From: Heterohyrax brucei
Lineage: Eukaryota > Chordata > Mammalia > Hyracoidea > Procaviidae
Assembly: GCA_028571685.1 (NCBI GenBank)
Contig: CM053141.1
Span: forward strand, 75,005,833 to 75,069,832
Direction of reading: 5' to 3'
DNA length: 64,000 bases
The notes beneath the pieces are model-generated. The model made no database searches, was not told where the DNA came from, and worked only from the letters and a program-made list of their open reading frames with translations. This document shows, piece after piece, positions 37,311 through 49,600 of the stretch. A program made the position numbers and the translations under genes. Numbering within the stretch: the first letter of the stretch is position 1; every line of letters begins with the position of its first letter.

Positions 37311-38338
37311 AGAAAGAAAGAAATCCACTGCCTTAATGCAAAGAAAGGTGCTCCGGCAGAATTTCAGGTACTACAACAATCCCTGAGAAAGTTATTTTCG
37401 AGCGGAAAGGTGACTGCCTACTTTGACTCCAAGCAAATTCAAGCAAATGTCACAATCTAGAATAACAGAAGCTACTTTAAGCAGCTGTTACAAGCATTAA
37501 ATGAAATGGTGCCTGCAATGTGCTTAGCACAAAACACTGCCTTAAGACCACTGAATGAAGGCTGCATTTTGACTTCACGTAAAAGAGCTGGCTCTGCATT
37601 CGTGAACTATTTGGTCCTTTGAGGCGCAGCTACATCAAGAGCACTATCGGTGTCAATCAAGATCTTGGTAGTAATCAATCACCCTCATACTAGGGAGTAG
37701 ACAAGTTCCCATTAGCCATCCGTAAAGAGTGTTAGCAGAAATACTAACGAGACTGACGAGAGAATGCACTCGCTCACCGGAAGGGATTTCCTCCTTCTCA
37801 GAGAACACTGCCTCCACAGCTTGCACCAGTATGAAGGTGAAATCACTTTAAGTAAATCCAAGATCTACACCCACACACCAGGCACCTTCCCTCTCCTAAC
37901 CCCGCCCTCCCATCTCAGATCTCCTACGCTAGGGGCAGAGACAATACCTCAAATCAGCCTCTTTCCTCACACCAATCAGTGAGCCTGCACCAGGCACCTC
38001 ACAGGCCTCCTGGCCTCAGCGTCCAATCACAGCGCTCCACATGCTGAGTCCATCCTTCTGCACTCGGGAGAGCTTGCCGAAGAACCCACGCGCACTCTGC
38101 AGAATTTCTAACAGTCTGCAGTGCTTTCTGCAGAGACCACACTGCCATCTGCTGCCCAGTCTTCGGGGAGACAGCGACAGGCGCACCTCCTCTGACCACT
38201 CCTTTCTGCCTCACTTCTCACAGCCATTATCTGAACCCAAAGATGTCAACTAAAATTAGGAAAACACATACATTAATATCGCATAAAAACAAAAAGGTTT
38301 TGTTTCAAAGGGAAGACTTAGAATTACTTTCTACTACA
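37311..38338. promoter_or_regulatory. GC-richer intronic stretch with two CCAAT boxes
   Basis: Within MRPS27 intron 2, about 37750-38230 is richer in CG dinucleotides than its surroundings. It carries two CCAATCA motifs in the same orientation at 37972-37978 and 38023-38029, 51 bp apart, as expected for NF-Y-bound promoters or enhancers. No ORF or transcript signal is recognised. Regulatory role is inference only. Confidence 0.3.
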
Positions 38339-38492
38339 GGAGCTGTGGTGGCACACTGGTTAAGACTTCGGCTGCTAACCGAAAATCTTAGCGGTTCCAA
38401 TCCACCAGCCACTCCTTGGAAACCCTGTGAGGGCAGCTCTACTCTGTCCTGTGGGGTGGCTATGAGTCAGAATCTATTTCATGGATACTGAT
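38339..38492 (+). mobile_element. AfroSINE, short form
   Basis: GGAGCTGTGGTGGCACACTG, GCTGCTAACCGAAAATCTTA, GTGGGGTGGCTATGAGTCAG. Confidence 0.87.
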
Positions 38493-39239
38493 TTATACCG
38501 TATAAAAATTAGTTTTAGATTCATGCTTTTAAAAGGTCTTCTCCTGTTAAACAGCTTGACTTCAAAAACCTTATTTTACCTTTTATATACTGGGTAAAAT
38601 CAAGAGGTCCAAGTACTCATTGATTCAACCTATTTCCAAATACAAGTAAAACATGACTAGCCAGGCACTGACACCATCCCTAATATACACATAAGAAACC
38701 AAGGTTGAGCTGACAGCTGAAAGCTGGCACAGTGGGGATTCAAATCCAGGCACCTGCCTCCACAGTACAGACTCTTCGTATTACACTACACAGAAAAGGT
38801 ATAAAGTGTTGTAAGAGTAGAGGGGAAGTAAAACCAACTCTGACAGGTTAGAGATTCAGGCCTTTGGGAACTGTGTAGGTAGAGGGAACTGGCACAGTGG
38901 CAGGGGGGTATCAGTAAACAAGAGCTGGCACTTCTTTCCCAAGTGTATTAGTCTTAACAGAGGCAATGAGACAATTACCACCATGATATTCCTGCACTGC
39001 GGATGAGCACAGTCATGCTCATTCTTTGGCAAACAGCTGCTGCTGACTCAGGTACCCTGACAATGTTCCCCTGGATCTGTCTCTGAACTCACTGAGAACT
39101 GATTCTATCCAGTGTCTGACTCAGTACAACAGTGGAGTGCCAAACACAGTAGTTTCATTGTTTCCTAATCCTCCCTTTACACCCAGATAAATGTTAACAT
39201 TTAGCTTTGAGGAATTTATTGTTCCTTCTCTGTTGTGAA
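38493..39239. other. MRPS27 intron 2; MIR fragment near 38690-38790
   Basis: GGGGATTCAAATCCAGGCAC with preceding ACAGCTGAAAGCTGG near 38710-38755 is MIR-like. The rest is unrecognised. Confidence 0.35.
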
Positions 39240-39350
39240 ACTGGTTAATATGCTCAGTTACTAATAGAACAGCTGGAGGTTGAGTCCACCAAGAGGTGTT
39301 GAAAAGGTTCAACAATCTATCCAGAAAATCAGCCATTGAAAACCTTATGG

Positions 39351-40809
39351 AATGATCCAAAAAACACAAAAGAATAAATGCTGGAGAGGCTGTGGAGAAA
39401 GTGGAACCCTCCTACACTGTTGGTGGGGTTGCAAAATGGTCCAGCCTCTTTGGAAAGCAATCTGGTGCTTTCTTAAAAAAATGGATATAGATATACCATT
39501 TGACACAGTAATTCCACTACTTGAAATATATCCTACAGAATCAAGGCCTTTCACACCAACGGACACATGCACCAGAATGTTTACCGCAGCACAGTCCACG
39601 ATAGCAAAAAGATGGAATCAACCCAGATGCCCAGCAACAGAGGAATGGATAGGTAAACTGTGGTATATATACTCAATGGAGCACTATGCAATGATAAAGA
39701 ATAATGATGATTCCAGGAAACATCTCCTAACCTGGTTTCAACTGGAAGACATTATGTTACGTGAAAGTAGTCAGCGACAAAAGGACAAATATTGTATGAG
39801 ACCCCTACGATAAGATCTCAAAAACAGACTTATGTATAGAAGAAAAGACTCTTTGATGGCTGCAAGGGAGGGGAGGGAATGAGGGCGAGGTGGGGGGTGG
39901 TTTAGGTTAGATAGTTGGTAGAAATTTGGTTGGGTGAAATCAGTGATAGCACACATTAGAAACAAGAACAATATTAAGTGGACTTCAGCATAACTTGAAT
40001 ACTCCTTCCATCTTAACCCAATATTGCAAAGACAGAGTAGCTGGGGCAGGGGGCAGGAGACCATGCTCTTAGATGAAATCAAGGCCAATTGCCACAACCA
40101 GCATTTTATCAAGAGGGCTCTCTGCCCCCCACATTGGTGAATGGCATGGGGTCTTAAAAGCTGCCAAGCTGCCATCCGAGGGTACAGCAAATGGTCCCAA
40201 CTCAGCAGGAATGGATGCTCACTGAGGACCAAAATGACACGGGGTAAAGACAACTCAGATGATAGAGAGACCCACATAAGTGGGTGCCTACATAGACTTG
40301 GGACTGGAAGAACCAGATGGTGCCCAGCCACCACCAGTGACAGCCGCGATGGAGCTTACTAAGTTGAGTCTCATCGGCAACACAAGGATAAAAAGGGGTG
40401 CACCCTGAGATCTCCACTAAAAGACTGCAACTGATGGCCCAGTGGCTTCAGGGTTCCCCTGGGAGCATGGCCCCTGGCCCTGATGCTGCCCTTGCTCATA
40501 AATCATAATGAAGGTCCACTCTTCGGACACAAATGGATGGGACTTGGCCATGCAGAGTGACCATATACTGGATGTACTTTATTGTTCTATGCATCTATAG
40601 GATATCATCCTGCTGACCTCTGGCTGGAAGAAGGAGAGTGGGTAGAGAGGAGGGGAAAGGAGACTGTTGGGAGGATGAAACATGTAAGGAGCCGAGAGGA
40701 ATAGTGTGCTGTCACCGGGCAGGGACAGCAGTAGAAGCTGCATATAGGTGGGCATGTAAATTTATATGGGAATGTACATTTTCACTCAGTCATAATAAAA
40801 AAAAGACAA
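39351..40809 (+). mobile_element. 5'-truncated L1 3' end inserted into a SINE
   Basis: It starts in the ORF2 C-terminus (CWRGCGESGTLLHCWWGC at about 39380, ending YCMRPLR at 39813), followed by a 1-kb 3'UTR and an A-rich end near 40795-40809. Perfect 13-bp copies of GAAAACCTTATGG flank it at 39338-39350 and 40810-40822. The ORF2 C-terminal frame is still open over its whole surviving length. Confidence 0.95.
39352..39813 (+). pseudogene. L1 ORF2 C-terminal remnant
   Basis: A 153-codon open remnant of the ORF2p C-terminal domain: the cysteine-rich CWRGCGESGTLLHCWWGC, then PFDTVIPLLEIYP, TAAQSTIAKRWNQ and the terminal RQKDKYCMRPLR. It parallels residues at 10330-10785 in the longer L1. No endonuclease or reverse transcriptase is present, so it is not a gene. 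Confidence 0.92.
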
Positions 40810-40878
40810 GAAAACCTTATGGGGCAAGGTCTACTCCAACACATATGAACTGGAACTGACTGGAGGGGCAGGTATAAA

Positions 40879-41566
40879 CTCAGTGTTTCTAAAATACACA
40901 CTATGTGTCTGTGCATGAAGTGTATATATGTATGTTTATGCATACATGCATACATGTTTCTCCTTAACACTGTCCTCTGAATGGGCCAAGAAGCAAAGAT
41001 TCCACAGTAGCAATGAGGATAACCTGCACCCACAATTCAGGTTTTTACGATCATTCCTCACTAAAAGAAGCAAAGACCTTTGAATAAACAGTTGGTGCCA
41101 GAGCTGGGGCAGGACAGTACAAGATGAGCTCAGGAACATTTTGTTAGGCCAGAAAGTAACGGCGCTCAGAAACAAAGACAGAGAAGACAGGAGCCAACTT
41201 GAGAATGTTCCTACTGGCCAAATCTGGGACAATGTGACCATCAAAATAATTAAGGGTGATAATGGATAATGAATCACTAAAAAAAACCAAAAAAACCCAA
41301 ATCCAGAAGACCATATTGATAACAGACAAGGAAAGAAAGAGAAGGGAGTTCTCTTGCTTAAAATACAGTGGAGTACTGAGTGCTACCTAGTATGCATGGA
41401 GTGATTGCTAGCTATCATAGTAAAGACTGACTGAAACAGGAAACATGAATGGATGTTAAGTCAGGGGGAAATCTTTTGATGAATAGGATATTTCTGCATG
41501 CTATTAAAGTGTCTCCCCACAGACTGCCTAAAAGTCAACTGAGAGGAAAACAGTAATTATACAGTT
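40879..41566. other. MRPS27 intron 2, no feature recognised
   Basis: Contains only a short TATG/CATA run near 40920-40955. No exon. Confidence 0.35.
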
Positions 41567-41577
41567 GAGAAATCAGA

Positions 41578-41748
41578 GGAAACCCTGGTGGTGTGTGACT
41601 AAGTCCTACATCTGCTAACGAAAAGGTTAGCAGCTCAAATCCACCAGGGGCTCCTTGGACACTCCATGGGGCAGTTCTACTCTGTCTTACAGGGTCACCA
41701 TAAGTCAGCATCAACTCAGTAGCAGTGGGTTTGGTTTTGCTTGGTTTG
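41578..41748 (+). mobile_element. AfroSINE, short form
   Basis: GGAAACCCTGGTGGTGTGTG, GCTCAAATCCACCAGGGGCT, then AGGGTCACCATAAGTCAGC and GGTTTGGTTTTGC. A perfect 11-bp target-site duplication GAGAAATCAGA lies at 41567-41577 and 41749-41759. Confidence 0.93.
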
Positions 41749-41885
41749 GAGAAATCAGATACACTTGATTGGGTGCTAAACATTGCCAATAAATGCATAT
41801 GAACAGATGTGTCTCCAGTTATGATATCCTGAGAAGGACACAAAAACTTGAATCTAATTGTGACAATATATCAAAAAAAGAGGGC

Positions 41886-42078
41886 CAGATCCACTGCCAA
41901 TGAGTCGATTTGACTCACAGGGACCTTACAGGACAGAGAAGAACTGCCCCACAGGGTTTCCAAGGCTGTACTGTTTACTGAAACTGCCTGTCATATCTTT
42001 TTTCTCTGCAGAGTGGCTGGTGGGTTTGAACCATTGACCTTTGGGTTGGCAGCTGAGAGCTTTGACCTCTCAAATGAC
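41886..42078 (-). mobile_element. AfroSINE, long form, antisense
   Basis: GAGTCGATTTGACTCACAGG, GGTTTCCAAGGCTGTACTG, GGCTGGTGGGTTTGAACCAT, then GGGTTGGCAGCTGAGAGC. Confidence 0.85.
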
Positions 42079-42215
42079 TTAAGGAGTCATACTCCAGAGG
42101 TATCTCTACACTTTGATCTTTTTTTTTTTTTTTTGGTGAGTTAGAATTTTGTCCTACATTTTTCACCAGCTATCTCCAGGACCCATTCCCTGTCAGAGCA
42201 GGCAATGGCTAAGAG

Positions 42216-42378
42216 TGCACAGTGGTGGCACAGTGGTTAAGAGTGCGGCTGCAAACCTAAAGGTCAGCAGTTCAAAACCACCAACCCCTCCTTGAAAACC
42301 CTATGGGGCAGTTCTAATCTGTCCTATAGGTTTGCTGTGATTTCGAGTTGACGTTATGGTAATGGGTTTGGGGTTTAT
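42216..42378 (+). mobile_element. AfroSINE, short form
   Basis: GTGGTGGCACAGTGGTTAAG, GTCAGCAGTTCAAAACCACC, ATGGGGCAGTTCTAATCTGT, ending GGGTTTGGGGTTTA. A TTTTA-repeat run follows. Confidence 0.88.
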
Positions 42379-42509
42379 GTTATTTTATTTTATTTTAATG
42401 ATGTATTTGTTAAAGGGCAGGCAGAATCAAAAGTGTGAAGTATACAAACTTTCACAAAGTGCTTATTAAGGTCAGTGGTTTCTTTTAGGTCTTGGTTTCT
42501 TAATAAAAG

Positions 42510-43370
42510 AACTGTGGTACATTATTTGCAATAGCAAAGAAATAACCTAAGTGCCCTTCAACAGATGACTATATAAACAAACTATGGTATATACACACTA
42601 GAATACTGCAGAAGAATAAAGAACAATATTGAATCTGCACAACATCTCACAACATGGATGAATCTGGAGGGCACTATGCTGAGTGAAATAAATCAATCAC
42701 AAAAGGACAAATACCGTATGAGACCACTATCATAAAAGCTCATGAAAAGGTTTATATGCACAAAAAAGAAACAGTCTCTGATGGTTACAGGGAGGTGAGA
42801 AGTAGGGAGGAAAAAACACTAAATAGACAATAGAAAAGTGACAGGTAAGACATCATACAAAATTGGGGAAGCCAGTACAACTTGACCAAGGAGAGGTCAT
42901 GAAAGTGTCACAGATACATTCAAACTTCTTGAGGGACCAAATTTCTGGGCTAAGGGCCGGGAATCAGGGTCTCATGGAATATCTAACTCAATAAGTATAC
43001 CACAGTTACAAAGAAAATGGTCTACATTTTACTTTGGTGAGTAGCATCTGGGGTATTAAAAACTTGTAAGCAGCCACCTAAGACACCCCACCGGTCCCGC
43101 TCTGTTTGCAACAAGGGAACACAGAGAAAAGCAGACACAAGGGAAAGATTAGCTGGAAGGACTAAGGGGCCACAAGTACCAAAGCCTTCATTAGGCCGAA
43201 TCTAGCACAATGAGAGGGTGTCTGGCTACCACCAGTGACTCCTCTGACAGGGATGACAACACAGGCTCCTGGACACAGCTGGTGATAAATACAGAACAAC
43301 AACAACAACAAAGATCCAAGGTTAGAGAAACCTCGAGAATATGGCCCCTGAATATCCTTTTAACTCAGTA
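42510..43370 (+). mobile_element. Older L1 3' end
   Basis: GCAATAGCAAAGAAATAACC, AACAAACTATGGTATATACA, ATGGATGAATCTGGAGGGCA, CAAAAGGACAAATACCGTAT, then a 3'UTR with GGTGAGTAGCATCTGGGGTA. The same ORF2 ending (KDKY..MR) as the younger L1s is recognisable but more diverged. Ends around an AAC-repeat run near 43290 and possibly beyond. Confidence 0.75.
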
Positions 43371-45260
43371 TTGAAGTCATTCCCTAGGTTTACCATTCAG
43401 CCAGATATTAGAAAGGCCCATAAAACAAAATGAGACTAAATTGACATAAGAGCCCAGGAGCAAGGATAAAAAGGCAAGAGGGGACAGTGCTGCGTCTGGC
43501 ACCCCAGTGACCAGCACTGGGAAAAGCTCATGTCTGAGGGAGACAGGAAAGGAGATGGGAAAAAAATCCACTCACAGAAGAAACACATCACACAAGATAA
43601 AGCTGAGGTCAGGTGGGACCAAGGTCTCTGATGGAGAACCATGGACCCCAACCTCTTTTACAAGCTTTATTTACAGGCTTAACAGGGAGGAAGTCAACAG
43701 GGCCTCACATTGCCCAAAATGGTCATGGTCTTTGTTACAGAGTGTATAGAAGTTTTGTCTTCAAACAAAGGACAGAACATGCAAATAGTTTTAATCTGAG
43801 CTATTATCCTGAAAACAGTTTCAAGGAAATAGCTCTCTACCTTTGAGCTTATTACACTGCAAACAGTCTCACGAGGAAAAACACACGGGTTCAAACACGG
43901 GAAGACGGAGGAGGGCAAGGGGGCTAGTAGCTCCCAGCCTGCAGCAGGACAGGAAAGCTGATAACAGAGAAAACAAAGTTGAGAAGAGGAGAGTGTTAAC
44001 ACATTGTGGGATTGGAAAAACAGTTAATAAGTGTATTAACTGTTTCATGAGAAATTTATTTGCTGTGTAAACCTTTATCTAAAGCACAATAACAAAAAAG
44101 TAAAAAGAAATGCTGCAGTGTCTGTGATGTGACACAGGGAACAGGAATGAAAGCATGAGTAACTAGGAGCCTACTGTCTGAGAAGCTGGAGCCAATCCCT
44201 TCTCTAAATGGCTTATAAGCAATTATAAAACTGCTTCAAATCTATCACCTTAGAGGAGAATTAGGAGTGCTCTGAGACAATAGGAGTCAAAAAAATGAAG
44301 AAACAGTAAAAAAGAATGAAAGCATCAAGTATATTTTTCTCTGCAGAGACTGTAAAACAGAAAAAGTTCCAATCATTTTTCATTATCCTGTATTTGTGGA
44401 TTTGCCTACTCACTAACATTTATTTTTAACCCCAAAATCAATACTCAAGTGCTTTGGCAGTCACTTGAAGACATGCACAAAACCTGCAAAAATTCTGAGT
44501 CACCCAATGTGCATGTTCCACTCCACCTTCTTATTTCAGCTCCCATGATATAAATGTGTGTCCTTTTCCTGTATTTATCATCAAGTTTTTCTCAGTTTTA
44601 TGCTTTATCTTGGTGATTTTGCTGTTTAAAACAGTGCTGAAATTCTGTCTAGTGTTTTTAAGTGCGAGGAGGCTGTGATGGGCCTTATGGAGAAAATACA
44701 CATGTTAAATAAGCTTCATCTAAGTATTAATTGCAGTCCTATAGCCATAAGCTCAACATTAACACATTAAGAATTTATATTACATAATGTGTCTTTAAAC
44801 AGAAACACATATAAAACCTGGTTACATACTTATTGGTTGAGAAAAATGTGACCAGAGGTTCACAGAACCGAGCCCTGTAATCTTGCTGGGAGCAAAGGTT
44901 AAGTACCTGCTAATTCAGCACTCACGGAGACATTACAGAACCTAACTGCTGCAAACAGTGACAATCAACGGCATATGGTAAGAACATAAAGAACAGGAAA
45001 GAACTGTTCATATAATGCAGGGAAGCAAGCAAGGCAAATAACAAAACACCAAGTATTTGCAGGACAGAGAAAATGCTTTTGTCATGTATGAAATAACTGA
45101 CTAATTCTTTTAAAGACTCAATGTGCTTACCTGGATTGGGTCATCATGAAAGCAACATTTCATACATATATGCATATGTATTATATATACTTGGCTTGGC
45201 ATATAATATGTATAGTCAGTGACTGAGAATCACACATACAATAGCTAAACAGGTACCTAC
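43371..45260. other. MRPS27 intron 2, mostly unrecognised
   Basis: 43440-44000 is GC-richer, may continue the old L1 3'UTR or be a separate old repeat, and encodes only short chance frames. 44070-45260 shows nothing recognisable. Confidence 0.3.
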
Positions 45261-45338
45261 CAAGGTGGCATTGTTCTTTTTCTCTTGCTTCCCACTTTTG
45301 GCTGTCCACATATGCTGCAGAAAGCAGGAATCTTTTTC
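45261..45338 (-). CDS. MRPS27: MRPS27 coding exon 2
   Basis: Minus-strand exon of 78 nt encoding [18 protein letters not shown] then EKEQCHL, the conserved segment just after the mitochondrial targeting region. The acceptor is TTTCTCTCAG before GAAAAAG and the donor is CTTG/GTAGGT. It is entered and left in phase 1, with the first glycine and last alanine codons shared with neighbours, so exons 1-2-3 join without a frame break. Skipping this exon would keep frame but remove 26 residues. Confidence 0.95.
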
Positions 45339-45849
45339 CTGAGAGAAAAGACAATGATTTCAACAGGCATGGTTTCACAATAGGTTCATTTTTTATATCT
45401 GCCTTTATTAAACATAACTTTGTCATAATTATCAATTTACTAGATTACACATTTTAAATATTCTAGTTAACATACTACAACCAACACTGCACAGCTTAGA
45501 ATTCAACTCGCAACAAAATGTATTCAATCTCTAGAAAGTAGAACATACAGAAAAACTGAAAAATTTTACAATAATTCTATGAATAATTTTATGCTTAAAT
45601 TTTGTTCCCATAAATTCAGGACTAAGAGGCTTTTATAGTCACTAAATTCTAGTTTAGGTGAGCCGTGAAATTCTTTCTTAGAACCCCAAACAATTGCTGG
45701 GCTGTTGTTTAGCCCATTATTCAAATGCTTTGTAGTTATTAGTCAATTCTAAAATAAAAAAGATAGAAGTATGACTTTGGATCAGTACATTTCCTCCATT
45801 TCACATAACGCAAGGGTAATATTTCCCCTGTGATTCAGCATCCCAGCAG

Positions 45850-45985
45850 TAAATAAGAGAAACTCAATAAGCCAAATTTGGGGTAAAAAAACAGGTGACA
45901 AAGCTTTATTTCCAGCACCTGACATAGTACTTGGCATAGGACAGCATCAACAAACATGACTTGAATGAATGAATGACAAAGAATG
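45850..45985 (+). mobile_element. L2-like 3' end fragment
   Basis: TTTCCAGCACCTGACATAGT, ACTTGGCATAGGACAGCATC, then TTGAATGAATGAATGAC, the usual L2 terminal pattern. Confidence 0.55.
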
Positions 45986-46012
45986 GCAAGTTCATCAAAA
46001 ATTAAATGTTTT

Positions 46013-46502
46013 CACCACCAGTGATAGCCATGATGGAGCTCACAGAGAGGAGTCTCACTGGCAACACAAGAATAAAAAGGGGTGCATCATGAGATCTCCA
46101 CTAAAAGACCTCAATTGATGGTCCAGCGGTTTGGGGGTTCCTCTGAGAGCATGGCCCCCGGCCCTGATGCTGCCCTTTCCCATAAATTATAACAAAGGTC
46201 CACTCTTTGGACAGGAATGGACTGGACTTGGCCATGTAGAGTGACCATATATTGGAAGCACTTTATGGTTCTATACATCTATAGGATATCATCTTGCTGA
46301 CCTCTGGCTGGAGGACGGAGAGTGGGTGGAGAGGAGGGGAAAGGAGGCTGTTGGGAGGATGAGACATGTATGGAGCAGAGAGGAATAGTGTGCAGTCACC
46401 GAACAGGGAGAGCAGTGGAAGCTGCATATAGGTGGGCATGTAAATTTATACGTGAATGTACATTGTCACTCAGTCATGTTAAATAAAAATTTAAAAAAAA
46501 TA
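46013..46502 (+). mobile_element. L1 3'UTR fragment, strongly 5'-truncated
   Basis: Starts inside the 3'UTR at TTCACCACCAGTGATAGCCA and runs to an A-rich end. AAAAATTAAATGTTTT before and AAAAATTAAATCTTTTG after form the target-site duplication. Very similar to 11300-11786, so it is of the same L1 lineage. Confidence 0.92.
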
Positions 46503-46629
46503 AAAAAATTAAATCTTTTGCGCTTCAAAGGACACAATAAAAAGAGTGAATGGGCAACCCTCAAAAGAGGAGAAAATATTTGCAATCAGTTATCTGAACT
46601 TTGTGTTTCTTCAAAAAGAAAGAAACTAG

Positions 46630-49600
46630 TATGCCCCATGTATCTATCAGTTTGTTGCACTGTGAGGATTTGTGTGTTCCTGTGATGTTGGAAGCAATGC
46701 CACCGGTATTCTAACACCAGCTAGGTCACCCATGGTGGACAAGTTTCAGCTGAGCTTCCAAACTAAGACTACGAAGAACAACTCAGTGGCTTACTTCCCA
46801 AACGAATTACTCACTGAAAACCTTACGAATAGCAGTGAAACATTGTCTGATACCATGCTGGAAGTTGAGCCCCTCCAGCTGGAAGGTACATAAAATAGAA
46901 CTGGGGAAGAGTTGCTCTCTAAAAGTAGAGCCCACCTTAATGACGTGGATGGAGTCATGCTTTTGGGACCGTCATCTGCTGACGTAGCATGACTCACAAA
47001 TGAGAGATAGCTGCAAACATCCATTAATAGGTGGAAACTGGAATGTGCAAAGTATCAATGGAAAGTTGGAAAGTTGGAAATTGTCAAAAATGAAACAAAG
47101 CCCATACCATCAATATTCCAGGCATTAGTGAGCTGAAATGGACTGTTACTGGCCATTTTTAATTGGACAATCATATGGTCTACTCTACCAATAATGAAAA
47201 TTTGAAGAGGAACAGCATTGCATTCATCATCAAAAAGAACATTTCAAGAGCTATCCTGAAGTACAACACTGTTAGTGATAGGATAATATCCATGTACCTA
47301 CAAGAAAGGAAAGTTAATAGGACTATTATTCAAATTTATATACCAACCACTAAGGGCAAGGGTAAAGAAACAGAAGATTCTTATCAGCTGCTGCAGTCTG
47401 AAATTGATAGACTATGCAACAGGATAAGTTGATAATTACTGTAATTGGAATGCACAAGTTAGAAGCAATGAAGGATCAGCAGTTGAAAAATACGGCCTTG
47501 GTAATAGAAATGATGCCTGTGATTGCATGATAGACTTTTGCAAGACCACATGCATGACTTTTCATTGCAAATATCCTTTGTTGATGAACATAATCAGCAA
47601 CTATATATGTGGACCTCACCAGATGGAATTCACAGGAAACAAATCAAGTACATTTATGGAAACAGATGATAGAAAAGCTCAATATCATTAATCAGAATAA
47701 GGTGAGGGGCTGACTCCGGACCACTCCATCAATTGCTCATGTGCATGTTCACATTGAAATTGAAGAAAATTAGAGTAAGTCCATGAGAGCAAAAGTATGA
47801 CCTTGTGCATATCCCAGCTGAATATAGAGGCCACCTCAAGAATAGATTTGACTCCCTGAACACTAATAACCAAAGACCAGATGAGTTGTGGAATGACACC
47901 AAAGACATCATACATAAAGCAAGAGATCATCAAAAAGACAGGAAAGCATCAAATAAAAGACAAAAATGAACATCAGAAGAGACTCTACAATTTGCTGTTG
48001 AACATCAAATAATTCAAGTAAAATAGATGAAGTAAAAGAGCTGAATAGAAGATTTCAAAGAGTGGCTCAAGAAATAAAATAAAGTATTAAGAGGACATGT
48101 GCAAAGAGCTGGAAACAGAAAACTGAAAAGGAAATACACACTCAGAATTTCTCGAGCTCAAACAACTAAGGAAAAATTCAGGCTTCGAGTTCCAATAGTG
48201 AAGTGTTCCACAAGAAAAATACTAAACAACATCAGAAGCATCAAAAATAATGGAAGAAAAACACGGAATCACTATACCAAAAAGGACTGTTGGACATTCA
48301 ATCATTTGTAGAGGTAGCATATGATCAGGGACTGACGGTGATTAAAGAAGACTTCCAAACTGCACTGAAGGCAGTGGTGAAAAACAAGGCTACAGAAATT
48401 GACAAAACATGAACTGAGAAGTTTCAACAGATTCAGCGGTGGAAGTGTTCACTTGTCTATGCCAAAAAATCTGGAAGACATCTACTTGGCCAACCAACTG
48501 GAATAGATCCATACTTACGCTTATTCAGAAAAGTGATCCCACCAAGTGCAGAAATTATCGAACATTATTAATTTCACATGCAAATAAAATTTTGCTAGAG
48601 ATCATTCAAAAGCAGCTGCAGCAGTGTATCGATGAGAACTACCAAAAAATCAGCCAGATTCATAAAAGGACACAGAATGAGGTACAGTGCTGATGTCAGA
48701 TGGATCTTGACTGAAAACAGAGAACGCCAGAAAGTTGTTTACCTGTGTTTTATCAACTACGCAAAGACATTTCACTGTGTGGATCATAACAGATTATAGA
48801 TAACATTGTGGACAACAGGAATCCCAGAACAATTAACTGTGCTCATGAGGAATCTGTACATGGATCAGGAGGTAGTCATTCAAACAGAACAATGGAGTAC
48901 TGTATGGTTTAAAGCAAGAAAGGTGTGTGTCAGGGTTGTATCATTTTACCATTCTTATTCAATCTGTGGAAACCCTGGTGGCATAGTGGGTTAAGTACCA
49001 CATCTGCTAACCAAAAGGTTTGCAGTTCAAATCCACCAAGCACTCCTTGAAAACTCTATGGGGGCAGTTCTAGTCTGACCTCTAGGGTCGCTATGAGTTG
49101 GACCCGACTTGACAGCAGTGGTTATTCAATCTGTATGCTGAGCAAAAAATCCAAGAAGCTGGACTATATGAAGAACACAGCATCAGGACTGGAGGAAGAC
49201 TCATTAACAACCTGTGTTACCCTGATGACACGATCTAGTCTGTTGAAAGTCCAGATGCCTTGAAGCACTTACTGATGAAAATGAAACACTACAGCCTTTA
49301 CTATGGATTACACCTTAACATAAAGAAAACAACATGCCTCATAGCAAGAAAACAAAATAACTCACAAGCAACATCATGATAAATGGAAAAAATATTGAGG
49401 TTGTCAAGTATTTCATTTTCTTTGGATCCACAATCAATACCCAATGAAGTGTCAGTCAAGAAATCAAACGACACATTGCATTGGGCAAATTTGTTGCAAA
49501 AGACCTCTTAAAAATGTTGAAAAGCAAAATTATCACTTTAAGGACTAAAGTGCACCCAACTCTAGTCATGATGTTTTCAATCATGTCATATGTGTGCAAA

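Larger units (their letters stand above)
39240..40878 (+). mobile_element. AfroSINE split by an L1 insertion
   Basis: The left part, 39240-39350, has TTGAGTCCACCAAGAGGTG and CAGAAAATCAGCCATTG. The right part, 40823-40878, continues with the SINE tail (GAACTGGAACTGACTGG). The L1 at 39351-40809 lies between them, flanked by GAAAACCTTATGG. The SINE belongs to the same subfamily as the one at 17991-18330. Confidence 0.75.

Noticed and set aside
39771-40334. 187-codon minus-strand frame
   Set aside because: Antisense of the L1 3'UTR. The similar antisense frame at 11077-11319 shows it comes from the repeat, not a gene.
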